Position numbers and translations under genes: made by a program. This document shows, in pieces, positions 1 to 7,193 of a stretch of 27,454 bases of DNA (positions are counted from its first letter, which is position 1; every line of letters begins with the position of its first letter). Under the pieces are notes generated by a model that saw only the letters and a program-made list of their open reading frames with translations, had not been told where the DNA came from and did not search any database. Origin of the DNA: Myxococcales bacterium UBA1203. GTDB taxonomy: Bacteria > Myxococcota > Myxococcia > Myxococcales > UBA5297. The stretch covers positions 9,718 to 37,171 of the forward strand of contig DBXV01000025.1 of assembly GCA_002309695.1 (NCBI GenBank), given 5' to 3'.

Positions 1-777
1 GCCAGCCTCGACGGCAAAGACGACTGGCGCGTGGGCATGCGCGCCGTGGTGCCCGCGCTTCGGGCCATGGGCGCCGCCCGGCTCGACGCGGCGATTCTGA
101 CGCATCCCCATCCCGACCATGGCGAAGGTCTTCTGGATGTCCTGCGCGCCCTGCCCGTCCGCGAGCTGTGGCTGCCGTCGGTGATGGAAGACAACCCCAT
201 GTCGCAGGCCATTCTCGAAGCGGCCCGGAACGCGCCGGCGCCGCCGCGCATCCGCAGGCTGACGGCCGGTGACACTCTGCATATGGGCGGTGCCGTTCTG
301 GACTTTCTGCATCCCGCGCCCGGCTCGGAAAAACTCTCGGTGAACGACCAGAGCCTCGTCTTCCGGCTGCACTTCGGAGGCGCGTCCATCCTCTTCACCG
401 GCGACCTGGAAGCGCCCGGCGAAAAGGAACTGCTGAAACGGGCGGCGCGCCATGGATGGAACCTGAAATCAGACGTCCTCAAGATGGGCCACCACGGCAG
501 CCCCACCAGCACGTCCGAGGCGTTTCTGAGAGCTGTCTCGCCCGGCCGCGCGGTCATTTCCTGCGGCAGGGACAACCTGTTTGGCTTTCCCGCGCCGCGC
601 GTGCTGCGCCAGCTGGCCGGGATTGGCGCCGACATCCATCGAACGGACCTGTCCGGTGCTGTGGCCGTGGAGACGGATGGGCGCACTTTTCAGGTTCTGA
701 CGCCGTTCAGATCTGACCTTTGTCGAACTCCCGGGCCGCCACCCAGCCCAGTGTCTCCGTCAGCCCCGCGGCAATGA
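1..777 (+). CDS. comEC: ComEC/Rec2-type DNA internalization protein, C-terminal metallo-beta-lactamase domain (5' end outside window)
   Basis: The reading frame is open from base 1, so only the C-terminal part is present. The visible part is a metallo-beta-lactamase fold of the kind that ends ComEC/Rec2 competence channels. It shows the metal motif THPHPDHGEG (about bases 97-126), then SDVLKMGHHGSPTS and the PxxAVISCGRDNxxGFP stretch typical of ComEC tails. The usual histidine in the last motif (GHP) is Phe here. ComEC forms the inner-membrane channel that brings single-stranded DNA into the cytoplasm, and its MBL domain is thought to degrade one strand. The Competence-domain membrane segments would lie upstream. 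The last 30 or so residues are Pro/Ser-rich and overlap the convergent gene. A stand-alone secreted MBL protein cannot be excluded because the N-terminus is missing. Confidence 0.82.
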   Translation, partial: ASLDGKDDWRVGMRAVVPALRAMGAARLDAAILTHPHPDHGEGLLDVLRALPVRELWLPSVMEDNPMSQAILEAARNAPAPPRIRRLTAGDTLHMGGAVLDFLHPAPGSEKLSVNDQSLVFRLHFGGASILFTGDLEAPGEKELLKRAARHGWNLKSDVLKMGHHGSPTSTSEAFLRAVSPGRAVISCGRDNLFGFPAPRVLRQLAGIGADIHRTDLSGAVAVETDGRTFQVLTPFRSDLCRTPGPPPSPVSPSAPRQ

Positions 778-1063
778 CCGCGTTGGCCGCCTGGCCCACC
801 ACCGGGACCTTGCCCACGAAAAAACGTGCGCCGGCCTGACCGACTTCCTTGGCCAGACTGCTGCCCACCAGCGCCTTGGCGCTGGCCTCGGTGATGGACC
901 GGTCAAAAACCTTGCCCAGAGACACCACCATGGCCGTCTGCAAAGGAACCAGAACACAGGCATCCGGCACAGGCAGCGCGGCAAACCCAGCCCCCACAGC
1001 AGCGGCAGCGGCGGAAGCGCCATGAATGATGGCGCGGCATCTCTTCTTCTGAACGTCGTCCAT
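707..1063 (-). CDS. DUF697 (YcjF-like) small membrane protein
   Basis: This 118-residue protein starts at the ATG at 1063. A good ribosome-binding site (GGAGG about 8 nt upstream) favours this start over longer upstream readings, whose extra residues do not look protein-like. After a short charged N-terminus there is an Ala/Gly-rich hydrophobic segment, then VPDACVLVPLQTAMVVSLGKVF and the pattern KVPVVGQAANAVIAAGLTETLG. This matches the DUF697 layout: a hydrophobic segment, P-x-x-D, a Leu-x-x-xQxxMV helix, a Pro-x-x-Gly turn and a T-x-x-x-G helix. DUF697 proteins are poorly characterised and often sit next to or are fused with GTPases, but no GTPase is visible here. The last 71 bases overlap convergently with the tail of the ComEC-type gene. 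Three direct repeats lie just upstream of the start. Confidence 0.72.
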   Translation of the reverse strand: MDDVQKKRCRAIIHGASAAAAAVGAGFAALPVPDACVLVPLQTAMVVSLGKVFDRSITEASAKALVGSSLAKEVGQAGARFFVGKVPVVGQAANAVIAAGLTETLGWVAAREFDKGQI

Positions 1064-1092
1064 GCTGAAAACCTCCGGTGTGACGGTGAAGC

Positions 1093-1120
1093 GCCTCGAA
1101 AGAGCCTCGAACGGCCTCGA
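1093..1120. repeat. Three GCCTCGA direct repeats with 10-11 bp spacing
   Basis: GCCTCGA occurs at 1093-1099, 1104-1110 and 1114-1120, so the copies are spaced 11 and 10 bp apart, close to one helical turn. The array lies 30 bp upstream of the minus-strand DUF697 gene start, in a non-coding divergent region. Phased repeats of this kind often bind a regulator along one DNA face, but no binding protein is identified. Confidence 0.45.
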
Positions 1121-1277
1121 TGAAACGGCTGAACTCTTTGGGCGCGGGAGAATGCGGCAAAGGCGCGCCGAAAAACCACGGGCCGCACGGAAAGCCATCG
1201 GCCAAAGCGCGGAAAATTCAGGCGAGGCGCCCGTCGAAACGGAACGGAAGAGCGACGTGCCTCCCAGGTCCCGTCCC

Positions 1278-1306
1278 TTGACGCTCCACAGCGTGCCCAC
1301 AAAAAT
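1278..1306 (+). promoter_or_regulatory. Candidate sigma70-type promoter for the ssnA-like gene
   Basis: TTGACG at 1278-1283 (5 of 6 to the -35 consensus), a 17-nt spacer, then AAAAAT at 1301-1306 (4 of 6 to the -10 consensus). The predicted transcript would have a leader of about 120 nt that begins just before the strong hairpin at 1321-1350. The rest of the non-coding stretch 1064-1434 holds the direct repeats, this promoter, the hairpin and a pyrimidine-rich tract; no gene is seen in it. Confidence 0.4.
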
Positions 1307-1320
1307 GCCGCGCTTTTTTC

Positions 1321-1350
1321 GGGCCGCCCCTCGTGAAAACCGGGCGGCCC
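1321..1350 (+). promoter_or_regulatory. GC-rich leader hairpin upstream of the ssnA-like gene
   Basis: GGGCCGCCC at 1321-1329 pairs perfectly with GGGCGGCCC at 1342-1350, with a 12-nt loop. It would lie at the very 5' end of the transcript from the candidate promoter. The following sequence is C/T-rich with only short T runs, so it may be an attenuator, a weak terminator or a stabilising 5' stem-loop. Confidence 0.4.
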
Positions 1351-1434
1351 TTCGTCGTTTTCTCCCTCCCCGTCTCTCTTTTTTCGCTCACCCAAACCCC
1401 GACCACCCCGGGACACCTTCAGGAGCTTTCACCC

Positions 1435-2778
1435 ATGGCAGAGATTCTCATCACCCACGGCAGCGTCATCACTCTCGGCAAAGACAACCGCGTCATCCTC
1501 GACGGCGCCGTCCTCATCGGCGGCGGAAAAATCATCGCCATCGGCAAGACGGAAGATGTCGCGAAGCGCCCCGACGCGAAAGGCGCCGAGGTCATCGACG
1601 CCAAGGGCCGCGTGGTGATGCCGGGCTTCATCTGCGCCCATCACCATTTTTACAGCACGCTGTGCTGCGGACTCGCCAGCAAGCCCGGCTCGAACTTCGT
1701 CGAAGTTCTGGAAAACCTCTGGTGGAAGCTCGACCGCGCCCTCTCGCTCGAGGACTGCGTCGTCTCGGCCCAGATTCCCATCCTCCGCGCCATCAGATGC
1801 GGCACGACGACCATCTTCGACCATCACGCGAGCCCCAATGCCATTCGCGGCAGCCTCCACGCCATCGCCGACGTGGTGCGCGAGAGCGGTATCCGCGCCT
1901 CGCTCTGCTACGAAATTACCGACCGGAACGGCCTCGACGGCGCCGATGAGGGCATCGCCGAGAGCCGCGACTTTCTGGCCGAGGCCAAGGCCGACACGAC
2001 GGGCCGCCTGCATGGCCTCGTTGGCCTCCACGCCGCGATGACGATTGGCAAGTCCACCATGGACAAGTGCGTGAAGCTCGTGCGCGACACCGATTCCGGC
2101 TTCCACGTCCACGTGGCCGAGGGCCAGGCCGATCAGGACGACAGCGTGTCGAAATACGGGATGCGCGTGGTCGAGCGCCTGCACGAGGTCGGCGCGCTCG
2201 GGAAGAAGACGATGGCGATTCACTGCATCCACATCACCGACCACGAGATGGACCTCCTGGCTCAGACGGGAACGACCGTCGTCCACAACCCGCAGTCGAA
2301 CATGAACAACGCCGTGGGCGCCGCGCGCATCATCGACATGCTGAAGAAGGGCATCCGCGTGGGCCTGGGCACCGACGGCATGACGAGCGACATGCGCGAA
2401 GAGGTGCGGAACGGCCTGTGGCTGCGCCATCACGAACACAAAGACCCCCGCGTCGGCTTCATGGAACTCGCGACGATGCTGCTGAAGAACAACGCCGCCA
2501 TCGCCAGCGACGCCTTTGGCCAGACGATCGGCAGCCTGGAAGTGGGCGGCGCCGCCGACGTGATCATCAGCGACCACATCCCGTTCACGCCGCTCTCGTC
2601 TGACAACGCCTACGGGCAGATTCTCTTCGGCGTCACCGCCGCGCCCGTGGACACCACCATCGCCGCCGGCAAGGTGCTGATGAAGCACAAGGAAGTGCTC
2701 ACGCTGGACGACGAGAAAATCTGCGCCCACGCCGCGCGCCTCGCCCCCGACACCTGGAAGCGCTTCGCCGCACTGTGA
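1435..2778 (+). CDS. ssnA: SsnA-type amidohydrolase / putative aminohydrolase
   Basis: This 447-residue metal-dependent amidohydrolase starts at the ATG at 1435, with AGGAG about 9 nt upstream. The N-terminal beta-sandwich (ILITHGSVITLG) leads into the metal motif HHH at residues 69-71. Next come GTTTIFDHHASPNAIRGS, the segment SLCYEITDRNGLDGAD, HVHVAEG, AIHCIHITDHE and the final metal ligand region GLGTDGMTSD. The DHHASP-to-CYEITDRNG block is characteristic of SsnA, a chlorohydrolase/guanine-deaminase-like family often linked to selenium-dependent purine or xanthine hydrolase loci. No such partner (XdhC, SelD, molybdenum hydroxylase) is visible here, so the substrate is unknown. The gene has its own candidate promoter, a leader hairpin and a terminator, and appears monocistronic. 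A different amidohydrolase subfamily is the main alternative. Confidence 0.8.
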   Translation: MAEILITHGSVITLGKDNRVILDGAVLIGGGKIIAIGKTEDVAKRPDAKGAEVIDAKGRVVMPGFICAHHHFYSTLCCGLASKPGSNFVEVLENLWWKLDRALSLEDCVVSAQIPILRAIRCGTTTIFDHHASPNAIRGSLHAIADVVRESGIRASLCYEITDRNGLDGADEGIAESRDFLAEAKADTTGRLHGLVGLHAAMTIGKSTMDKCVKLVRDTDSGFHVHVAEGQADQDDSVSKYGMRVVERLHEVGALGKKTMAIHCIHITDHEMDLLAQTGTTVVHNPQSNMNNAVGAARIIDMLKKGIRVGLGTDGMTSDMREEVRNGLWLRHHEHKDPRVGFMELATMLLKNNAAIASDAFGQTIGSLEVGGAADVIISDHIPFTPLSSDNAYGQILFGVTAAPVDTTIAAGKVLMKHKEVLTLDDEKICAHAARLAPDTWKRFAAL

Positions 2779-2817
2779 GTTTCCGGGCGAACCGGCCAAC
2801 AGCCTGAAAAGCAAAGA

Positions 2818-2857
2818 GCCCCGCTTCTCCTTTCTCAGAGGAGCGGGGCGTTTTTTT
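2818..2857 (+). terminator. Rho-independent terminator of the ssnA-like gene
   Basis: A GC-rich stem beginning GCCCCGCT at 2818 pairs with AGCGGGGC on the right arm, has further C/T to G/A pairing towards the loop, and is followed by a run of seven T. It lies 40 nt after the ssnA stop. The minus-strand side also has a T-rich flank, so it may partly serve the convergent small gene at 2896-3096. Confidence 0.85.
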
Positions 2858-2895
2858 GTGCGTGCGGCTTGCGGCGAATGTCCCGCCAGCCCAGC

Positions 2896-3096
2896 TCAAT
2901 CTTCCCCGGAATCAGCCGGCGGCTGGAGCCGATAGACCTTGTAGGGGTTCTCACCCAGGTCACACGAGAGGCACTCCAGCTCCCAGCCTGCCTTTTCGAG
3001 CGACGCTTTCAGAAGATTCTCGGAATCAAACAGGTCCTCAATGAAGGCGTACTCGGTGCCGAAATGCCGGACGATGGCGGTGAGGGCCTCCGGCAT
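2896..3096 (-). CDS. Small hypothetical protein (66 aa)
   Basis: This short protein begins MPEALTAIVRHFGTEYAF and ends YRLQPPADSGED. It has balanced composition, normal codon use for this genome (C/G-ending codons in most positions), no low-complexity stretch and no membrane segment or signal peptide. An A/G-rich GGGAGG lies about 12 nt before the ATG. It points toward the ssnA terminator and away from the sigma factor gene, so it is divergent from the ECF locus. I recognise no family. The central part (FIEDLFDSENLLKASLEKAG) is likely helical. It is probably a real gene because competing frames over the same bases give implausible Pro/Arg/Ser-rich translations. Confidence 0.6.
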   Translation of the reverse strand: MPEALTAIVRHFGTEYAFIEDLFDSENLLKASLEKAGWELECLSCDLGENPYKVYRLQPPADSGED

Positions 3097-3116
3097 GCCC
3101 TCGCCGCACCTCCCTC

Positions 3117-3142
3117 GGGAATAATCCTGTGTCTGCCGTGTT
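3117..3142 (+). promoter_or_regulatory. Candidate ECF-type promoter upstream of the sigma factor
   Basis: GGGAATAAT at 3117-3125 contains GGAAT (3118-3122), followed after 17 nt by GTT (3140-3142). This resembles the GGAAT-N17-GTT promoter class recognised by SigH/SigR-type ECF sigma factors, the group that the downstream protein resembles. It lies about 120 nt upstream of the sigma factor start, so autoregulation is plausible. The motif is short and could be coincidental. Confidence 0.3.
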
Positions 3143-3260
3143 TGCGGGCGCGGCCGCGAGGAAGCACAGCACGCCGTCAGCTCTCTTCCTTCTGCTGCGC
3201 CGTCAGTTCGCGGCCTTCATTTCCTTCTCAGTCATTTCCCAGCCGCACCGGAATTTCCCC

Positions 3261-3947
3261 ATGCCGTTCGGACAAAGCCGACAAAAAGCGGAATTTGAAG
3301 CTCTGGCCCTGCCCTATCTGGACCAGCTCTTCTCCGCCGCCATGCGCCTGACGCGCAGCGAGCGGGACGCCGAGGACCTCGTTCAGGACACCTTCCTGCG
3401 CGCCTGCCGCGCTTTTGGGCAATTTCAGAGGGGGAGCAACGTGCGCGCGTGGCTCTTCCGCATCCTGAACAACACCTTCATCAACGATTACCGGCACAGG
3501 CGCGTCGAAGAAAAAATCATCGGCGAGATTCCCGGCGCTTCTGCCAGCCGCAATGACGGCACCGCGGATGATGCTCCGGACATCGAGGATCTGGCCGACA
3601 GCCGGAACACCCCCGAGGACGACTGCATGGAGCGGCTGATGGCCGACGATATTCTGCGCGCCATCGACCAGCTGCCGCTCGATTTCCGCATGGCGGTGGT
3701 CCTGGCCGACCTGCAGGAATTTTCTTATCGGGAAATTTCCGAAATCACGGGGTGTCCGGTGGGCACAGTGATGAGCCGCCTCTTCCGCGGCCGAAAGCTG
3801 CTCCGGCAGGCCCTGCGCCAGCACGCCATCGACCGCGGTTTTCTGACGGCATCGGCGGCGGATGAAAATGCGGCGAATGAAGCCGAAACAGAGGAATCGT
3901 CCCCTGTGGACCTGAACGAATATCGTCGGAAACATCAGGTCAGGTGA
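3261..3947 (+). CDS. ECF-type RNA polymerase sigma factor (SigH/RpoE-like)
   Basis: This 228-residue sigma-70 family factor begins MPFGQSRQKAEFEALALPYL. Region 2 contains RSERDAEDLVQDTFLRACRA, then NVRAWLFRILNNTFINDYRH for core binding and -10 recognition. Region 4 contains IDQLPLDFRMAVVLADLQEF, then the helix-turn-helix SYREISEITGCPVGTVMSRL for -35 recognition. Sigma regions 1 and 3 are absent, as expected for ECF factors. An acidic linker of about 45 residues joins the two domains, and an acidic Ala/Glu-rich tail of about 35 residues follows region 4. The ATG at 3261 has no clear Shine-Dalgarno. A longer in-frame start at 3129 would add 44 non-conserved residues and is less likely. The next gene encodes the cognate zinc-binding anti-sigma factor, and a candidate ECF promoter lies upstream. 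Confidence 0.93.
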   Translation: MPFGQSRQKAEFEALALPYLDQLFSAAMRLTRSERDAEDLVQDTFLRACRAFGQFQRGSNVRAWLFRILNNTFINDYRHRRVEEKIIGEIPGASASRNDGTADDAPDIEDLADSRNTPEDDCMERLMADDILRAIDQLPLDFRMAVVLADLQEFSYREISEITGCPVGTVMSRLFRGRKLLRQALRQHAIDRGFLTASAADENAANEAETEESSPVDLNEYRRKHQVR

Positions 3948-4003
3948 TTTTGAGTTCAAAAATCAATTTCTTCCGCAAGTCTTTGTTTAGAGAGAAGCGC
4001 TCC

Positions 4004-4849
4004 ATGAAATGCCCTGATTTCCACAAAATGCTGCAGCCTTATGCGGATGGAGAAACCGACGCGCGTGAAGCGGCCGGCATCACCAGCCATCTGGCCGAAT
4101 GCAGCGAATGCCGAAATGCCGTCCGGCGGCAAAGAGAAATGCACCGCATTCTGCTGCGGGCGGCCGGTCAGTCATCCAGCCTGAATCCCAGGCCTTCCGC
4201 CGCATTCAAATCCCGACTGCTCAAAAACCTGAACGAAACTTCTGTTGAACACATTTATCCCCTTCCAATTCAGAAATTGCTTCCATGGACCTGGTACAAG
4301 ACGGCAGCCGCCGCTGTGCTGGCACTGACGGCGGCGGGCGCTGCTCTGGCCCTCTCGCAGTCCAGCGAGCAGACAGAGCGCGAACGGCGCATTGTCCTCT
4401 ATGCCAAAGACTCCATCGACCGGCATCAGCGGCGACTGCCCGTGGAGGTCAGCGGCACACAGCCGCAGAAAGTCCAGAACTGGCTCCAGGGAAAAATCGA
4501 TTTTGCCGCTAGAATTCCGTCCAGTCTGAACAATAAAGCAAGTCTTGTGGGCGCCCGCCTGTCCAATGTCCGGGAGCGCCAGGCGGCTTATTTTGTCTAT
4601 GATGCGCCCGACGAGCGCCGGCTGTCGCTGTTTGCCTTTGATGCGCCCGATTTGGAGGTTCAGGGAGGAAAAAAGGTGGACGACTGCGAGGTGCTCCTGA
4701 CCAATCAGCAGGGCTACAATGTCGTCATCTGGAAAGATAAAGAAATTGCCTACTCTTTAGTCAGTGATTTGGATGAGCAGGATATTCTGGAATTAGTGCC
4801 CTGCGACGGCGAGGAGGAGGCAAAGGCGATCACTGAGAGGACAAAATAA
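4004..4849 (+). CDS. Zinc-binding anti-sigma factor, single-pass membrane protein
   Basis: This 281-residue protein starts MKCPDFHKMLQPYADGE and carries an N-terminal ZAS domain with the H-x3-C-x2-C motif (His29, Cys33, Cys36) plus Cys3 as the likely fourth zinc ligand. One transmembrane helix follows at about residues 98-118 (TAAAAVLALTAAGAALALS). The remaining 160 or so residues would be periplasmic and are acidic at the end. It should hold the upstream ECF sigma factor at the inner membrane until a signal releases it. A GTG at 3944 overlaps the sigma stop by 4 bp and could add 20 residues through translational coupling. The ATG at 4004 is preferred because ZAS proteins usually begin a few residues before the first Cys, and an A/G-rich stretch precedes it. 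Confidence 0.88.
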   Translation: MKCPDFHKMLQPYADGETDAREAAGITSHLAECSECRNAVRRQREMHRILLRAAGQSSSLNPRPSAAFKSRLLKNLNETSVEHIYPLPIQKLLPWTWYKTAAAAVLALTAAGAALALSQSSEQTERERRIVLYAKDSIDRHQRRLPVEVSGTQPQKVQNWLQGKIDFAARIPSSLNNKASLVGARLSNVRERQAAYFVYDAPDERRLSLFAFDAPDLEVQGGKKVDDCEVLLTNQQGYNVVIWKDKEIAYSLVSDLDEQDILELVPCDGEEEAKAITERTK

Positions 4850-4850
4850 A

Positions 4851-4887
4851 AACAGCCCTCCCCCAAATGTATTGGGAGAGGACTGTT
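4851..4887. terminator. Bidirectional terminator between anti-sigma and FISUMP genes
   Basis: A 16-nt arm at 4851-4866 (AACAGCCCTCCCCCAA) pairs with 4872-4887 with two mismatches and a 5-nt loop. It sits between convergent genes. The T-rich tail is clearer on the minus strand (TTTTTATTTTGT), so it terminates the FISUMP gene and probably the sigma operon as well. Confidence 0.8.
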
Positions 4888-4919
4888 CTATTCTCTGCTT
4901 CTGAATTATTGTTTATTTA

Positions 4920-7094
4920 TTATTCCGTCGGAGCCGCACCTTTGAGGCAGCGGACAGAATAGCTGCCTTCCGGGGCAAAATCGCGGCTCAGACGAACGTT
5001 TTCGTCACCGACGAATAATACATCAGTAACTTTATCCTGAGTTGTCCCTGACCAGAGCAAGGCGTATGTGCCAAAGAAGTCAAAGAACGACTCGTCCTCA
5101 TCCGCGTAATACATGCCGGCGGGCAGCGCGCCAAAACCGAAATCATCCTTGCCCATGACCGGGACGTCCGTCAGTTCATTTATAAAAACGACTTTACCTG
5201 CAAGGGCCAAAAAGGCAGAGGCGCTGGTTTTATTGGCATCGGCATATTCTAAAAGAGCTTCAAATTCTGCCCTTGTCGGCAAATGCCATCCTGTCGGGCA
5301 GACCTTTTGGGCGTCAGCAAAAGTATAAAGGCAGCCATAATTCGCCACAAAATCAGAATCTTCATCTGTATTCGCCGAGCAGGTAATGCCTTCTGCCTGA
5401 TACGCCATATTCTTCGCCATCCAGATCTGCTCGCCAATGTCAACTGTCGGATAGCTGTTGCCCGCGGCGTCAGTCATGGGCGACGTTTTTTCGCAATTCT
5501 GCGCAATATCCCATCCATCCTCGCATTCATCGCAATTCTCGCCCGCAAAATGACCTTCGCAGACGCATTTCTGCGCAGCGCTGTCCCATTTCTGATGTTC
5601 ACCGCACGCGGGCGTTTTAATACAGCGGACGGCAGCCCCATTATTCACTCCAAATGCGGCCTTCCCGGCGGCGACCGTGGAATTGTTGCTGTTCAGATTC
5701 AAAATAATGACTTTTGTGTTATCAGACGCACCAGCCCAATACGTATCAGTCCAGAAATCGGCCATTTCCCTGAAATAGTTGTAATTGCCATCCTCATATC
5801 TTCCAGCGGGCAGAGCCGCAAAACCGAAATCATCGCCGCCGGTAATCGTTATATTATCGCTGCCATTCAGTTTCCAGGGGACTTTCGCGGCGAGCGCCAG
5901 AAAATCGGTGTCGCTCGTTTTATTGGCACGGACAAATGTCATCAGGGCATCCAATTCCTGCCGGCTCGGCAAAGCCCAGCCATCAGGGCAGACTTTCTGC
6001 GCATCTTCAAATGTATAAAGGCATCCATAATTTTTCACGAAATCAGAGTCTGCATTTGTATTGGCCAGACAGGTAATGTCTTCCGTCTGATAAGCCATAT
6101 TCTGCGCCATCCAGATGCGCCCGTTAATAACAGTCGTTTTATAGCTGTTGCCAGCGGCGTCATTCATCGGGATTGTTTCTTCACAGTTTTTGGCAATATC
6201 CCAGCCCTCTTCGCATTTATCGCAGCCGTCGCCGGTGAAATGCCCCGCGCAGACGCATGTATGCTCGCTTTCATTCCATTCGCCATGCGCTCCGCAATCA
6301 GGCTCTTTATCCTGAATACAGCGAACGGAATAGCCCAGAGACATATTGTAGTCATTCACCACAACAGAATTATCAAGACTTAAACTCCACGAAGTAGCCT
6401 GCGTCAGATCCGTATCAGACCAGAAATAGGCTTTTTGTCCAAAGTTGAGGTAAATATCATTGCCAAACCAGCCCGCGGGAAGGGCCGCAAAACCATTCGC
6501 GCCCGTGCCATTATTCCAGCTGGCATCGCGCAATGCCTGCGCGCCGGTGCTGTTATCCCCGCCGACAAAAGCGACGAGATGAACAAAATCATCTTTACTC
6601 GGCAGCTTCCAGCCAGCGGGGCAGACCTTTTTCGCGTCTTCCCACGTATAGAGGCAGCCATAATTCCCGATAAAATCAGCGTCGGCCTCGGTATTCGCGT
6701 GGCAGGTCACACTTTCATCCTGCCAGGCCATATTCTCAGCCATCCACACGCGCTTATCGAGCGTGACGGTTTTATAGAGCTTGCCCGATTTGTCGGCCAT
6801 CAAACCAGCGGCCGGCTCAGCGCAATTTTTGGCAAGGTCCCAACCATCATCACACGACCTGCACTGGCCATTTCCGTCTTTGCCGTCATCACAGACGCCG
6901 TGCTGACAATTACACGGGTCGCAATTCTCGCCGAAATGGCCCGCTTCACATTCTTCGACGCTGGCATCTTCAATAATACCGGCGTCTTCAATAATGCCCG
7001 CATCGGCATCACTCGGCTTGTCCTTTTTATCCGATAGGCAGGGGCCGGCGAGGGAGAATAATAAAACATTCCTAATAAAATGTATTTCCGGCAC
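4920..7094 (-). CDS. Secreted or lipid-anchored protein with three FISUMP domains and EGF-like linkers
   Basis: This 724-residue protein has three copies of the Fibrobacter succinogenes major paralogous (FISUMP) domain at about residues 100-262, 310-493 and 540-719. Each copy has W-M-A-x-N-M-A, a conserved Cys-x-x-NT, NYGCLYT, VCPxGWxLP, a GFxALPAG turn and ends in VRC(I/L). Cys-rich EGF-like linkers (GHFxGxNCDxC...GWDIAxNC) precede each domain. The N-terminus is short and hydrophobic (residues 9-17), followed by Cys19 in SLAGPC, which suggests an imperfect lipobox. Translation must use GTG at 7094, because a stop lies in frame shortly upstream and no ATG or clear Shine-Dalgarno is present. 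An 18-nt repeat encodes GIIEDA twice. The gene is visibly more AT-rich than its neighbours. FISUMP function is unknown; a surface or adhesive role is inferred. Confidence 0.85.
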   Translation of the reverse strand: MPEIHFIRNVLLFSLAGPCLSDKKDKPSDADAGIIEDAGIIEDASVEECEAGHFGENCDPCNCQHGVCDDGKDGNGQCRSCDDGWDLAKNCAEPAAGLMADKSGKLYKTVTLDKRVWMAENMAWQDESVTCHANTEADADFIGNYGCLYTWEDAKKVCPAGWKLPSKDDFVHLVAFVGGDNSTGAQALRDASWNNGTGANGFAALPAGWFGNDIYLNFGQKAYFWSDTDLTQATSWSLSLDNSVVVNDYNMSLGYSVRCIQDKEPDCGAHGEWNESEHTCVCAGHFTGDGCDKCEEGWDIAKNCEETIPMNDAAGNSYKTTVINGRIWMAQNMAYQTEDITCLANTNADSDFVKNYGCLYTFEDAQKVCPDGWALPSRQELDALMTFVRANKTSDTDFLALAAKVPWKLNGSDNITITGGDDFGFAALPAGRYEDGNYNYFREMADFWTDTYWAGASDNTKVIILNLNSNNSTVAAGKAAFGVNNGAAVRCIKTPACGEHQKWDSAAQKCVCEGHFAGENCDECEDGWDIAQNCEKTSPMTDAAGNSYPTVDIGEQIWMAKNMAYQAEGITCSANTDEDSDFVANYGCLYTFADAQKVCPTGWHLPTRAEFEALLEYADANKTSASAFLALAGKVVFINELTDVPVMGKDDFGFGALPAGMYYADEDESFFDFFGTYALLWSGTTQDKVTDVLFVGDENVRLSRDFAPEGSYSVRCLKGAAPTE

Positions 7095-7143
7095 ATTTCG
7101 GCCGGCCGCACCGGGCCGACCTTATTGAATAAAAAACTGAGCA

Positions 7144-7169
7144 TTACTCCGGGGTAATATCCGGAGTAA
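7144..7169 (-). terminator. Perfect 9-bp inverted repeat between the MYXO-CTERM-like and FISUMP genes
   Basis: TTACTCCGG at 7144-7152 and CCGGAGTAA at 7161-7169 form a perfect stem with an 8-nt loop. On the minus strand it lies 24 nt after the stop at 7194 and is followed within a few bases by a run of six T, so it could terminate the upstream gene. The same dyad lies 50 bp upstream of the FISUMP start in AT-rich DNA, so it could instead be an operator or an attenuator. Confidence 0.5.
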
Positions 7170-7193
7170 AAGCAATAAATAATAAATTCCCCT

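Noticed and set aside
1429..2814. Minus-strand open frame (461 codons) opposite the ssnA-like gene
   Set aside because: It is antisense to a clear amidohydrolase and its translation is Val/His/Asp/Gly-rich without motifs.
2869..3351. Plus-strand frame of 160 codons over the 66-aa minus gene and the sigma leader
   Set aside because: The translation is Pro/Ser/Arg/Cys-rich and implausible; it runs into the sigma gene in another frame.
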